A program made the position numbers and the translations under genes. Below, one piece after another: positions 7,534 to 15,780 of a stretch of DNA of 64,000 bases. The DNA is taken from NCBI RefSeq assembly GCF_001905445.1, contig NZ_LIVQ01000002.1, positions 434,001 through 498,000 on the forward strand, read 5' to 3'. The notes under the pieces are model-generated. The model worked only from the letters and a program-made list of their open reading frames with translations. It made no database searches and had not been told where the DNA came from. Origin of the DNA: Streptomyces sp. CB00455 (lineage in GTDB: Bacteria; Actinomycetota; Actinomycetes; Streptomycetales; Streptomycetaceae). Position 1 is the first letter of the stretch. Each line of letters begins with the position of its first letter.

Positions 7534-9603
7534 TCACAGGTCCCCCTGCAGCGGCTCGTCCTCGGGCAGGGTGCGCGCGGGATCGTCCCAGACGAGGGCG
7601 GCTCCCGCCGCCCAGTAGGCGTCCGGGTCGGCGCCGTGCGCCCGACCCCGCAGGGCCTGCAGCCGCAGCGGCAGCACCTCCGCCCTTCCCGCGTCGGCCA
7701 GTTCCTCCCGCAGCCCGCGGTGGAAGGGGGCGCACGAGACCCCCGGGTCCGCCGGGGGCCGCCGGCACACCACCACTCCGTACCCGGCGTCCCGCACCGC
7801 GTGCAGTGACCCCAGGGTGGGTTCCAGGGCGGGTGCCCGGCAGTGCACCGGCACGGTGTTGTCGGGGAGCGCGGCCAGCCATCCGGGCGAGGGGGTGCGC
7901 GGCCGGCCGCGGACGCAGTCGGCCCGTTCGTCCAGCAGCGGTCCGGCCAGCGCCCGCGCCCACCGGGCGGCGGCGTCCGGGCGGGCGGGCCCGGCGGGGT
8001 GGCGCAGCACCACCGGCCGCTGCACTCCCAGCGGCACCCCGCCCACCAGCTCCCACCGGTCCACCGGCAGCCCGAACAGATCGGGTGCCACGGCGACTTC
8101 GAGCAGGGCGGCCGTCTCGTGGGTGTCGCAGCGCCGGAACGCCTCCGCGAGCGGCGCCCGCAGCACCTCCGGCAGGGCCGCGGGGGCGACCCGTACGCCG
8201 GAGTCCACCGGCGTCACCCGCCCCGGGTGTGCCGGGCCCGCCAGTACCGACACCCGCCAGTCGTGGACGTCCTCCCAGCCGTGCGCCCACACCTCCAGCA
8301 GGACCGAAGCCCCGGGCGGCAGCCCGTCGGCGGGCCGGGCCGGATGGCGCACCGGCCGCCCGGCCGAGGCACGCCGGCGGCGCTCCCGGTCCGCCAGGCC
8401 CCGTTCGTGGCGCTCGCCCAGTTCCCGGCGCAGGGGCCGCCACAGCCGTTCGGCGGTGGTGCGCACCCAGTCCCACAGTTCCTCGTCGGCGCCCGGGGTG
8501 GCCGGCTCGCGGTAGTCGGCCACGCTCACGTCCGTCGCGTACCGGAGCATGGCCGCGGCCTCCCCCGAGCCGCCGGGCGGGTCGTGCAGCAGCCCCAGCC
8601 CGTCGCGCCAGCTCAGCGGGGCGAGGGGGTGCGGGTCGGGCTCCTCCCCGCGCGCCGCCTCCACCAGGGCCCGCACGTCCTCCGAGGCGCCCGGCGGGGG
8701 CAGTTCGGCGAGCAGCCCGCACAGGGTGGTGCGTTCGCCGGGGGTGAGCCGCCCGCGGCCGGCGTAGGGGTCGCCGTCCTCGGCCGGGAGCTCGTCGTGG
8801 ACGTCGGTCCAGGTCCGGCGGCTGTTGAGGTCGCTGACGTGCTGGTCGTAGTGGTGCAGGTCGTGGGCCTGCATGACCCGCCGGTAGAGGCCGGTCCGGC
8901 CGCGAACGGGCATCGGCAGGGTGCGCAGCTGCACGACCGAGACGGCGAGGCCGCCTCCTCCGGTGTGCCGCCGGGCCTTGACCACTCCGACGACCTCGCC
9001 GCGGGCCAGGTCCACCACCGGGCCGCCGGACATGCCGGGCTCGATCTCGTCGTCGTCGCCGAGCCGGATGGCCGCGCCGTTGCCCGCGGTGCCGCGCAGC
9101 CGGGTGGTGCGGCCGGTGATCTCGGGGGTGCCGAGGTCCTCGGTGCAGCCGAAGTAGGCGACCTCGTCGAAGCGGGGCCGGGAGCGGTCGGTCAGCCAGA
9201 CGCAGGCGTGCGAGACGGGGGCCAGCACCCGGACCAGCGCCAGGTCGGGCAGGTCCCACAGGGCCCGCCGGCCGGGGCGCCGCTCTTCCAGCCGCTCGGG
9301 CAGGACGCACTCCACGCGCCCGGTGACGGTCCCGGTGGCGCCGTTGGCGCCGGAGGAGAAGGTGATGCCGACCTCGCGCCCCGACAGACGCACCGCAGCA
9401 CCCCCCTCGCCGATCACGTGCGCGCACGTCAGGACCCAGCCGGGGGCGATGAAGAACCCGCTCCCCCAGGTGGGACCGGACCAGTAGCTGCCGGAACCCT
9501 CATACCCGCCCGGCGGGGCGTGGACGCGTACGGTCGCCGCCTGGACGAGGGGTTCCAGGAGCTCGAAGGCGCGCGCGGAGCCGTCCGTGCGCCCTTCCGC
9601 CAT
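7534..9603 (-). CDS. Trypsin-like serine protease with VMAP-type C-terminal region
   Basis: About 689 residues if it starts at ATG 9603 (MAEGRTDGSARAFELL); an in-frame start at 9672 would add 23 residues. The protease domain has an intact triad: His in VLTCAHVIG, Asp in LPDLALVRV, Ser in PGMSGGPVV. There is no signal peptide, so it should act in the cytoplasm. The remaining ~430 residues have no recognisable catalytic motif and match the position and size of the vWA-MoxR-associated protein (VMAP) C-terminal region. In the ternary systems this protein is the regulated effector or processor. It is the first gene of the minus-strand operon that runs through MoxR, vWA and the Fxs genes. Confidence 0.78.
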   Translation of the reverse strand: MAEGRTDGSARAFELLEPLVQAATVRVHAPPGGYEGSGSYWSGPTWGSGFFIAPGWVLTCAHVIGEGGAAVRLSGREVGITFSSGANGATGTVTGRVECVLPERLEERRPGRRALWDLPDLALVRVLAPVSHACVWLTDRSRPRFDEVAYFGCTEDLGTPEITGRTTRLRGTAGNGAAIRLGDDDEIEPGMSGGPVVDLARGEVVGVVKARRHTGGGGLAVSVVQLRTLPMPVRGRTGLYRRVMQAHDLHHYDQHVSDLNSRRTWTDVHDELPAEDGDPYAGRGRLTPGERTTLCGLLAELPPPGASEDVRALVEAARGEEPDPHPLAPLSWRDGLGLLHDPPGGSGEAAAMLRYATDVSVADYREPATPGADEELWDWVRTTAERLWRPLRRELGERHERGLADRERRRRASAGRPVRHPARPADGLPPGASVLLEVWAHGWEDVHDWRVSVLAGPAHPGRVTPVDSGVRVAPAALPEVLRAPLAEAFRRCDTHETAALLEVAVAPDLFGLPVDRWELVGGVPLGVQRPVVLRHPAGPARPDAAARWARALAGPLLDERADCVRGRPRTPSPGWLAALPDNTVPVHCRAPALEPTLGSLHAVRDAGYGVVVCRRPPADPGVSCAPFHRGLREELADAGRAEVLPLRLQALRGRAHGADPDAYWAAGAALVWDDPARTLPEDEPLQGDL

Positions 9604-9721
9604 CCGCGCCCCCCGCTCGTGAGGCATCCAGGCTAGCGCCGGGGACACCGCGGGCGGGAGGTCTTGCCGCACCGCGGATTATCCTGGCGGGAAACACCCC
9701 CCTCACGGCACGGAGCCCGAC

Positions 9722-9913
9722 TTGTACTTCACCGATCGCGGCATCGAGGAGCTGGAGAAGCGGCGCGGCGAGGAGGAGGTCACCTTCGAGTGGCTCGCCG
9801 AGCAGCTGCGCACCTTCGTCGACCTGAACCCGGACTTCGAGGTCCCGGTGGAACGCCTGGCCACCTGGCTGGCCCGCCTGGACGACGACGACGAGGACGA
9901 CGCCGACGAGTGA
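9722..9913 (+). CDS. Small acidic DUF6104-type protein
   Basis: 63 residues from a TTG start with GGAG about 7 nt upstream. It reads YFTDRGIEELEKRRGEEEV at the front and ends in an Asp/Glu tail (DDDDEDDADE). Short conserved Streptomyces proteins of this appearance are filed as DUF6104; no function is known. It is transcribed divergently from the protease operon, so its short upstream region must also hold that operon's promoter. It is followed by a strong hairpin. Confidence 0.75.
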   Translation: MYFTDRGIEELEKRRGEEEVTFEWLAEQLRTFVDLNPDFEVPVERLATWLARLDDDDEDDADE

Positions 9914-9974
9914 GCCGGCGGCCGGGCGGCGGACCGGCGCACCAGGAGCGGGAGCGGGAACGGGAGCCCGAACG

Positions 9975-10031
9975 GGAACTGGAACGGGAACGGCCCGGCT
10001 GCGAGGAGCAGTCGGGCCGTTCTCGTTCCCG
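9975..10031. terminator. Bidirectional hairpin between DUF6104 gene and sodN
   Basis: Inner stem AACGGCCCG (9989-9997) pairs with CGGGCCGTT (10013-10021), and the flanking GGGAAC-rich sequence pairs with CTCGTTCCCG. It lies between two convergent genes, so it probably ends both. The 5' side also contains several CGGGAAC/CGGGAGC-like short repeats. Confidence 0.7.
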
Positions 10032-10079
10032 CGCCGGCCACAGGGGCGGCGGCGCGGCCGGGGTACCCGGGGCGCCGGA

Positions 10080-10475
10080 TCAGGCGGCCTTGGTCTCCCA
10101 GAAGATGCGGTCGATCTCGGCGATGAGGTCGAGGGCCTTCTGGCCGGTCGCCGGGTCGTTCGACGCCTTCGCGGCCGAGAGGGCCTTCAGGGTGTCGTTG
10201 ACCAGGACGTGCAGCTGCGGGTACTTCTCGAAGTGCGGCGGCTTGAAGTAGTCGCTCCAGAGCACCGAGACGTGGTGCTTGGCCAGCTCGGCGCGCTGCT
10301 CCTTGATGGTGATGGCGCGCGCGCGGAAGTCGGCGTCGTCGTTGGCCTGGTACTTCTCCTGGACGGCCTTGACCGACTCGGCCTCGATGCGGGCCTGGGC
10401 AGGGTCGTACACGCCGCACGGCAGATCGCAGTGGGCGGAGACCTTCGCCTTGGGGGCGAAGAGGCGGGAAAGCAT
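10080..10475 (-). CDS. sodN: Nickel superoxide dismutase
   Basis: 131 residues, the usual precursor length for actinobacterial SodN. A 14-residue leader (MLSRLFAPKAKVSA) precedes HCDLPCGVYDP, the nickel hook: after cleavage the new N-terminal His and the two Cys bind nickel. The enzyme converts superoxide to oxygen and peroxide in the cytoplasm. The start ATG 10473-10475 has a strong GAGGAGG site. The dedicated leader protease gene sodX is divergent, about 170 nt away. Transcription is probably repressed in low nickel by the Fur-family regulator Nur, as known for other Streptomyces, though I did not identify the operator. Confidence 0.97.
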   Translation of the reverse strand: MLSRLFAPKAKVSAHCDLPCGVYDPAQARIEAESVKAVQEKYQANDDADFRARAITIKEQRAELAKHHVSVLWSDYFKPPHFEKYPQLHVLVNDTLKALSAAKASNDPATGQKALDLIAEIDRIFWETKAA

Positions 10476-10646
10476 GGGGTGTGTCCTCCTCGTGATCGTC
10501 TTCTCAAGGGCGAGGTTACTCGCTCGGAATCCGGATTTCGCGGTCGCCCCCGGGGGCTTGGGACAAAAGTCCAGGGCGGCGGCCGGACCGGTGAGCGAAT
10601 CTACGGCGCCGTGCGGCAGCATGCGGGGGTGACGAGGAGGTCGTGC

Positions 10647-11069
10647 ATGGTGGAGATCCGCAGCCCGCTGAGGAGCCTCGGGGTGGTGGACGTGACGGGG
10701 CCTTCGATGGCTCCGACCCTGGCCCACGGGGACCGGGTCGTCGTGCGGTACGGGGCGGCCGTCCGGCCGGGTGCCGTGGTGGTGCTGCGGCACCCGTTCC
10801 AGCAGGACCTGCTGGTGATCAAGCGGGCGGTGGAGCGGCGCCGGGGCGGCTCCTGGTGGGTGCTCGGGGACAACCCCTACAACGCGACCGGCGACAGCAC
10901 CGACTACGGGCCGGTTCCCGGCGAGCTGGTGCTGGCGACGGCGGTCCTGCGCCTGCGTCCGCGCGAGGCGGATCAGCGCTCGCTGAGGGCGTGGCTGGCC
11001 TGGGCGGCCTCGGCGCTGCGCCCGCTGCGGGCCGACCCTTCGGCCTCCAGCCGCTTGCGGGCCCGGTAG
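10647..11069 (+). CDS. sodX: SodN maturation protease
   Basis: 140 residues, an S26 signal-peptidase-like fold. DVTGPSMAPTL supplies the nucleophilic Ser and LLVIKRAV the general-base Lys; LGDNPYNATGDSTDYGP is the family's third conserved box. It removes the 14-residue leader of SodN so that the nickel hook can form. No transmembrane anchor is evident. The ATG at 10647 sits 6 nt after GAGGAGG. The last 97 nt overlap the convergent CGNR gene, so the C-terminal tail (ARLR-type, basic) is shared coding sequence. Confidence 0.93.
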   Translation: MVEIRSPLRSLGVVDVTGPSMAPTLAHGDRVVVRYGAAVRPGAVVVLRHPFQQDLLVIKRAVERRRGGSWWVLGDNPYNATGDSTDYGPVPGELVLATAVLRLRPREADQRSLRAWLAWAASALRPLRADPSASSRLRAR

Positions 11070-11602
11070 GCCGCCACGTTCGCCCGGGTGGCGCACCGGT
11101 CGGAGCAGTAGCGCCGGGAGCGGTTGGTGGAGGTGTCGAGGTAGGCGTTGCGGCAGGGCGCCGCCCGGCACAGGCCGAGGCGGTCGGGGCCGTGTTCGGT
11201 GACGTGGAAGGCGAGGCCCATGGCCGCCATGGCGGCGTAGCCCGCGGAGGCGTTCGAGGGGTGTTCGGCGAGGTGGATGTGCCAGTCGGGGGCGCCGTCC
11301 TCGCCGATGGTCTCGTGGCCGGAGACCTGGGGGCTGACGGGGAACTCCATGAGCAGCGAATTCAGCAGGTCGACGGCGAGGACGTGGTCGCCGCCGTCGG
11401 CGGCCTCGAAGACCGCGCGCAGCCGGCCGCGGACGTTGCGGAAGCGGGTGACGTCGGTGTCGGTGACCCGGCGGGCCATCTGGACGCTGCCGCCGAACAA
11501 GGCGCGGACGGCGTCCACCGAAGTCAGCGAGTCCTTGTTGCGGGCCGGCTCCTCGGTGTTGACCAGGCGCACGGCATAGTCCGAGTAATAGGCCAGTTCC
11601 AC
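10973..11602 (-). CDS. CGNR zinc-finger / ABATE-domain regulator
   Basis: 209 residues. The N-terminal part (VRLVNTEEPARNKDSLTS onward) fits the ABATE stress-type domain. The C-terminal part has the zinc finger LCRAAPCRNAYLDTSTNRSRRYCSDRCATRANVAAYRAR-type pattern, with four cysteines and the conserved N-x-S-R-R-Y-C-S spacing. These proteins are taken to be transcription regulators. The GTG start at 11600-11602 is supported by AAGGA. The gene is convergent with and overlaps the 3' end of sodX, and divergent from the methyltransferase. Confidence 0.88.
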   Translation of the reverse strand: MELAYYSDYAVRLVNTEEPARNKDSLTSVDAVRALFGGSVQMARRVTDTDVTRFRNVRGRLRAVFEAADGGDHVLAVDLLNSLLMEFPVSPQVSGHETIGEDGAPDWHIHLAEHPSNASAGYAAMAAMGLAFHVTEHGPDRLGLCRAAPCRNAYLDTSTNRSRRYCSDRCATRANVAAYRARKRLEAEGSARSGRSAEAAQASHALSER

Positions 11603-11684
11603 TTGTAGTCCTTACGGCTGCGGATTAGTGTCTCCGGTAATGACCGAGACGTATTCGAGGGTATTACGTGTGGAGGGGTTCGGG

Positions 11685-12458
11685 ATGACGGGAACGACGG
11701 GTACGACCGGAACCGCTGCCTACTGGCAGGCCTGGCAGGACAGCTGGGACCGGCAGCAGGAGTGGTACATGCCCGACCGCGAGGAGCGGTTCCGGGTGAT
11801 GCTGGACATGGTCGGGGCCCTGGTCGGCCCCGCCCCCCGGGTCCTGGACCTCGCATGCGGTACGGGAAGTATCACGGACCGCGTCCTCAAGCGGTTCCCG
11901 GACGCCGTCAGCACGGGCGTCGATCTGGACCCGGCGCTGCTGGCCATCGCCGCGGGCCACTTCGCCGGTGACGGGCGCGTCACCCTCGTCACGGCCGACC
12001 TCAAGGACCCCCACTGGCCGGCGGCCCTGCCCCACGACACCTACGACGCGGTCCTGACGGCCACCGCCCTGCACTGGCTGCCGAGTAAGGACCTGGAGGT
12101 GCTGTACGGGCAGCTCGCCCCGCTGGTCCGCCCCGGCGGGGTCTTCATGAACGCCGACCACATGCCCGACCCGGCCACGCCGCGCATCGACGCCGCCGAG
12201 CACGCCCACCGGCACGCCGCGATGGACCGGGCCCGGGCCGCCGGGGCCGTCGACTGGCGCGACTGGTGGGCCCTGGCGGCCGCGGACCCGGTCCTGGCCG
12301 AGCCGGTACGGCGGCGCTTCGAGATCTACGGGGAACACGCGGACGGCGACACCCCCTCGGAGGCGTGGCACCAGCGGACGCTGCGCGCGGCGGGCTTCGC
12401 CGAGGCCCGCACGGTCTGGCGGTCGCCTTCGGACGCGCTGGTGCTGGGCCTGCGGTAG
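11685..12458 (+). CDS. Class I SAM-dependent methyltransferase
   Basis: 257 residues. The SAM-binding motif VLDLACGTGSITDRVL (near residue 52), the acidic end of the next strand GVDLDPALL, and the post-motif ALHWLPSKD..LYGQLAPLVRPGG are classic for small-molecule methyltransferases of the UbiE/trans-aconitate type. I start it at ATG 11685 behind GGAGGGG; an in-frame start 57 nt earlier is less likely. Substrate unknown. It stands alone, divergent from the CGNR gene and followed by two perfect palindromes. Confidence 0.88.
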   Translation: MTGTTGTTGTAAYWQAWQDSWDRQQEWYMPDREERFRVMLDMVGALVGPAPRVLDLACGTGSITDRVLKRFPDAVSTGVDLDPALLAIAAGHFAGDGRVTLVTADLKDPHWPAALPHDTYDAVLTATALHWLPSKDLEVLYGQLAPLVRPGGVFMNADHMPDPATPRIDAAEHAHRHAAMDRARAAGAVDWRDWWALAAADPVLAEPVRRRFEIYGEHADGDTPSEAWHQRTLRAAGFAEARTVWRSPSDALVLGLR

Positions 12459-12459
12459 C

Positions 12460-12540
12460 GGGCCTCCGCCCGGGCCCGGGCGGAGGCCCCACGGCCCCGG
12501 GGAACGCGTGAGGGGCGGTACGGGAATCCCGTACCGCCCC
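12460..12540. terminator. Two hairpins between methyltransferase and ABC importer genes
   Basis: A perfect 30-bp palindrome (arms 12460-12474 and 12475-12489, core CCGCCCGGG) is followed by a second one with arms GGGGCGGTACGGGA (12512-12525) and 12527-12540. The flanking genes converge, so one hairpin can serve each strand. Confidence 0.8.
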
Positions 12541-12564
12541 ACCGTCGTACGCCTGCCGCTGCGG

Positions 12565-13332
12565 CTAGAGCACCTTGGACAGGAACGCCTTGGTGCGCTC
12601 GTGCTGCGGGTTGCCCAGCACCTCGCGCGGGTGGCCCGACTCGACGACGACACCGCCGTCCATGAAGACGAGGTTGTCGCCGACCTCGCGGGCGAAGCCC
12701 ATCTCGTGCGTGACCACGATCATGGTCATGCCCGACTCGGCCAGGTCCCGCATGACGTCCAGGACGTCGCCCACCAGCTCCGGGTCGAGCGCCGAGGTGG
12801 GCTCGTCGAAGAGCATCAGCTTGGGCTCCATGGCCAGCGCGCGGGCGATCGCCACGCGCTGCTGCTGGCCGCCGGAGAGCTGGGTGGGGTAGTTCGCGCC
12901 CTTGTCGCCCAGGCCCACGCGGTCCAGGAGCTTGACGGCGCGCTCACGCGCCACCGACTTGGACTCGCCCTTGACCATGACCGGGGCTTCCATGACGTTC
13001 TCGACGGCCGTCATGTGCGGGAAGAGGTTGAAGCGCTGGAAGACCATGCCGATGTCCCGGCGCTGGGCCGCCACCTCGCTGTCCTTCAGCTCGTAGAGCT
13101 TGTCGCCCTTCTGCTTGTACCCCACCAGCCGGCCGTCGACCGAGAGCCGGCCGGCGTTGATGCGCTCCAGGTGGTTGATGCACCGCAGGAAGGTCGACTT
13201 GCCGGAGCCGGAGGGGCCCACCAGGCAGAAGACCTCCCGGGGGGCGACCTCCAGGTCGATGCCCCGGAGGATGTGGGCGGCGCCGTACGACTTGTGGACG
13301 CCTTCTGCCTTGACCATCGGCTGGGCGGTCAC
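12565..13332 (-). CDS. Glutamate/polar amino-acid ABC importer, ATPase
   Basis: 255 residues. Walker [10 protein letters not shown], signature [15 protein letters not shown], Walker [13 protein letters not shown] and the H-loop VTHEMGFA are all present. It belongs to the GlnQ/GluA branch that powers uptake of glutamate, glutamine or related amino acids. The GTG start at 13330-13332 overlaps the permease stop by 4 nt (GTGA), so it is the third gene of the binding protein-permease-ATPase operon. Confidence 0.94.
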   Translation of the reverse strand: MTAQPMVKAEGVHKSYGAAHILRGIDLEVAPREVFCLVGPSGSGKSTFLRCINHLERINAGRLSVDGRLVGYKQKGDKLYELKDSEVAAQRRDIGMVFQRFNLFPHMTAVENVMEAPVMVKGESKSVARERAVKLLDRVGLGDKGANYPTQLSGGQQQRVAIARALAMEPKLMLFDEPTSALDPELVGDVLDVMRDLAESGMTMIVVTHEMGFAREVGDNLVFMDGGVVVESGHPREVLGNPQHERTKAFLSKVL

Positions 13333-14279
13333 TTCGCCACCTCCGTACGGCGGAACATGTTCAGGTTGGCCTTCAGCCGCTGGAACGGCGTGGGCGGCAG
13401 GCTGCGCAGTGAACCGCGGGCGAAGCGGCGCTCCAGGTAGTACTGCCCGACGCTGAAGAGGCTGGTCAGGGTCAGGTACCAGATGGAGGCCACGAAGAGC
13501 ATCTCCATGATGGCCCCGGCCGTGGTGCCGATGTTGGAGCTGGCCCGCAGGAGTTCGGTGTACTGCACCGCCGAGACCAGCGAGGAGGTCTTCAGCATGT
13601 TGATGAACTCGTTGCCGGTCGGCGGGATGATCACCCGCATCGCCTGGGGCAGGACGACCCGGCGCATGGTCTGCACCTGGGTCATGCCGAGGGCGTGCGA
13701 GGCCTCGGTCTGGCCCTCGTCGACGGACTGGATGCCCGACCGGACGATCTCCGCCATGTAGGCGCCCTCGTTCAGGCCGAGGCCCAGCAGGGCGACCATG
13801 AACGGCGTCATGACGTCGACGGTCTCGTTCTTGTAGATCGGCCCCAGGTTGATGTACTGGAAGATCAGCGACAGGTTGAACCACACCAGCAGCTGGACGT
13901 AGACCGGGGTGCCGCGGAAGAACCAGATGTAGAGCCAGGACACGAAGCTCGTGACCGGGTTGTGCGAGAGCCGCATGACGGCGAACAGGATGCCGAGCAC
14001 GAGGCCCAGCGCCATCGACGAAACGCTGATGATCACGGTGTTGCCGAGACCCGTGAGGACCGAGGGGTCGAACAGCTTGCTCCAGACCGTCCCCCAGATG
14101 ATGTTGCCCTGGGAGAAGGCGTACGCCAGCCACGCGAGGAGCACGGCGACGACCACCGCACTGATCCAGCGCCCGTAGTGGCGTACGGGGATTGCCTTGA
14201 TGGCCTCGTAGGGGGTGCCCGAGGCGCCGGGCCCGGCCGGCGGAGTCGCGGCCGGACCCTGGTCGATCTTGTCAGTCAC
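13329..14279 (-). CDS. Amino-acid ABC importer, permease
   Basis: 316 residues. A polar, Pro-rich N-terminal tail of about 35 residues precedes a membrane segment ([18 protein letters not shown]), then the permease core with several more membrane spans. The coupling-helix sequence [29 protein letters not shown] is the EAA loop of the HisM/GlnP family. A single permease gene is present, so it should act as a homodimer. It lies 31 nt after the binding-protein gene. Confidence 0.94.
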   Translation of the reverse strand: MTDKIDQGPAATPPAGPGASGTPYEAIKAIPVRHYGRWISAVVVAVLLAWLAYAFSQGNIIWGTVWSKLFDPSVLTGLGNTVIISVSSMALGLVLGILFAVMRLSHNPVTSFVSWLYIWFFRGTPVYVQLLVWFNLSLIFQYINLGPIYKNETVDVMTPFMVALLGLGLNEGAYMAEIVRSGIQSVDEGQTEASHALGMTQVQTMRRVVLPQAMRVIIPPTGNEFINMLKTSSLVSAVQYTELLRASSNIGTTAGAIMEMLFVASIWYLTLTSLFSVGQYYLERRFARGSLRSLPPTPFQRLKANLNMFRRTEVAK

Positions 14280-14310
14280 AACGACTGCCCTTCAGTGGAG
14301 CGCGTTCGGA

Positions 14311-15255
14311 TCACTGGCCCGCGTTGACGGTGGCGGACTGCACGGCGCTGTCCTTGACGTTCCACTTCTCCAGGACCTTGGCGTAGGAGCCGTCCTTGAT
14401 GATGGCGTCCAGCGCTTCCTTGAGGGCGTCGCGCAGCTCGGTGTTGTTCTTGGAGACGGCCATGCCGAAGAGGCCGACGTCGGCCTGCTGGCCGCCGACC
14501 TCGAAGTCGTTGCCGCCGCCCGAGGTCTTGGCGGTGTACGCGGTGACCGGGAAGTCGTTCAGGTCGGCGACGGCGCCGCCGGCCTTGACGCGGGTCTGCG
14601 CCTCGGCGTCGGTGTCGAAGGCCTCGATGGTGAGCTTCTTGTCACCGCACTTCTCGGCCTGGGCCTTGAAGGTGTCCTCGTAGGTGGTGCCGCGCTGGAC
14701 GGCGACCGTCCTGCCGCACAGGTCGTCGAGGGACTTGATGTTCTCCGGGTTGCCCTTCTTGACGAGGAGCGAGACGCCGGAGGAGAAGTAGTCGACGAAG
14801 TCGACGCCCTTGCCGATCTTGGCGCCCTTGTCGTCCAGGCCCTCCTGGCGCTTCTTGTTGTCGGTGATCGACGACATGGCCAGGTCCTGGCGGCCGGTGT
14901 CCAGCGAGGTGATCAGACCGTCGAAGGTGCCGGAGGTGAACTGGAACTTCACACCGAGCTGCTTGCCCAGGGCCTCGGCGATGTCGGGGTCGACACCGAC
15001 GATCTTGCCGCCCTCGGTGAACTCCATCGGAGCGTAGGCCGCGTCCGTGCCGACCTTGACGACACCGGCGTCCTGGATCTTCTTCGGCAGCTTGGAGAAG
15101 AGCGGGGCGTCGCTGGTCTTCTCCTTGGACGCGGAGCCGCTGTCCGTCTGGTCGCCACAGCCGGTGAGGACCAGGGCGCCGGCGACCGCGATCGCGCCGA
15201 CCGCGGCGATCCGGGACCGGGCGGCGGTCGTACGACGGGTGATGCTTGCGGTCAT
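14311..15255 (-). CDS. Amino-acid ABC importer, lipoprotein binding component
   Basis: 314 residues. It has a lipoprotein signal with a twin-Arg-rich n-region and lipobox VLTGC (Cys at about residue 33). The mature protein is a family 3 solute-binding protein: VGTDAAYAPMEF binds the ligand's carboxylate region, and GRQDLAMSSITDNKKRQEGLDF-type sequence forms the hinge. It should capture glutamate or a related amino acid outside the membrane. First gene of the three-gene operon; a 525-nt region upstream holds its promoter. Confidence 0.94.
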   Translation of the reverse strand: MTASITRRTTAARSRIAAVGAIAVAGALVLTGCGDQTDSGSASKEKTSDAPLFSKLPKKIQDAGVVKVGTDAAYAPMEFTEGGKIVGVDPDIAEALGKQLGVKFQFTSGTFDGLITSLDTGRQDLAMSSITDNKKRQEGLDDKGAKIGKGVDFVDYFSSGVSLLVKKGNPENIKSLDDLCGRTVAVQRGTTYEDTFKAQAEKCGDKKLTIEAFDTDAEAQTRVKAGGAVADLNDFPVTAYTAKTSGGGNDFEVGGQQADVGLFGMAVSKNNTELRDALKEALDAIIKDGSYAKVLEKWNVKDSAVQSATVNAGQ

Positions 15256-15780
15256 GAGCTGGTTCCTCCGGCTGGTGGAAAAGCACCGAAAAACGGTCGT
15301 GCACGCACCTTCGAGTGTCGCGACCTTGTGTGATTACGGCATCTTGCCATTCGGACTGGCGCATTCAGGCTGCCCAGCAGGTCAAAATCAGATAACGGAC
15401 ACCCCCGACGACCCAACAGGACTGCGGGCAAGGCGCCTCGGAGCCGCACAAACCGCCGTGACCAGGCAGTTCGGGCTCACTATTTGCGGTGCGTCTCGCC
15501 CATCGGACAGAGAGGTTTGGACTTTTAGCCAAAACCGTGACAAGCGGCCTAGGGTCGAGCCGGAATCGACTCGTCTGGGTGACCGTTCTTCGGGTAGAAC
15601 AGATCCTTACACCCCTCATCCGGGGCTCAGGGCGCGCGTGCGGCGCGCCCGCGCGTACGAACCTTCCCCTCCGCGGGGACGGGCCAACCGTCGATGCGGA
15701 GTACGGACGCGGTGCCCGCCCACCCCTTAACCAGGAGTGGTCACCCTCAATGATTCAAAGGACTTAAGGGGTCACACGAA
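15256..15780. promoter_or_regulatory. Divergent promoter region, ABC importer / malic enzyme
   Basis: 525 nt without a supportable gene. It is clearly less G+C-rich than its neighbours in 15330-15560. One imperfect inverted repeat, GGTTTGG then CCAAAACC around 15510-15535, could be an operator. It must hold the promoters for both divergent units. I see no riboswitch or RNA gene. Confidence 0.5.

Noticed and set aside
9961..10031. GGGAAC/CGGGAG repeats as a CRISPR-like array
   Set aside because: Units are 6-7 bp without spacers; they are one arm of the terminator hairpin.
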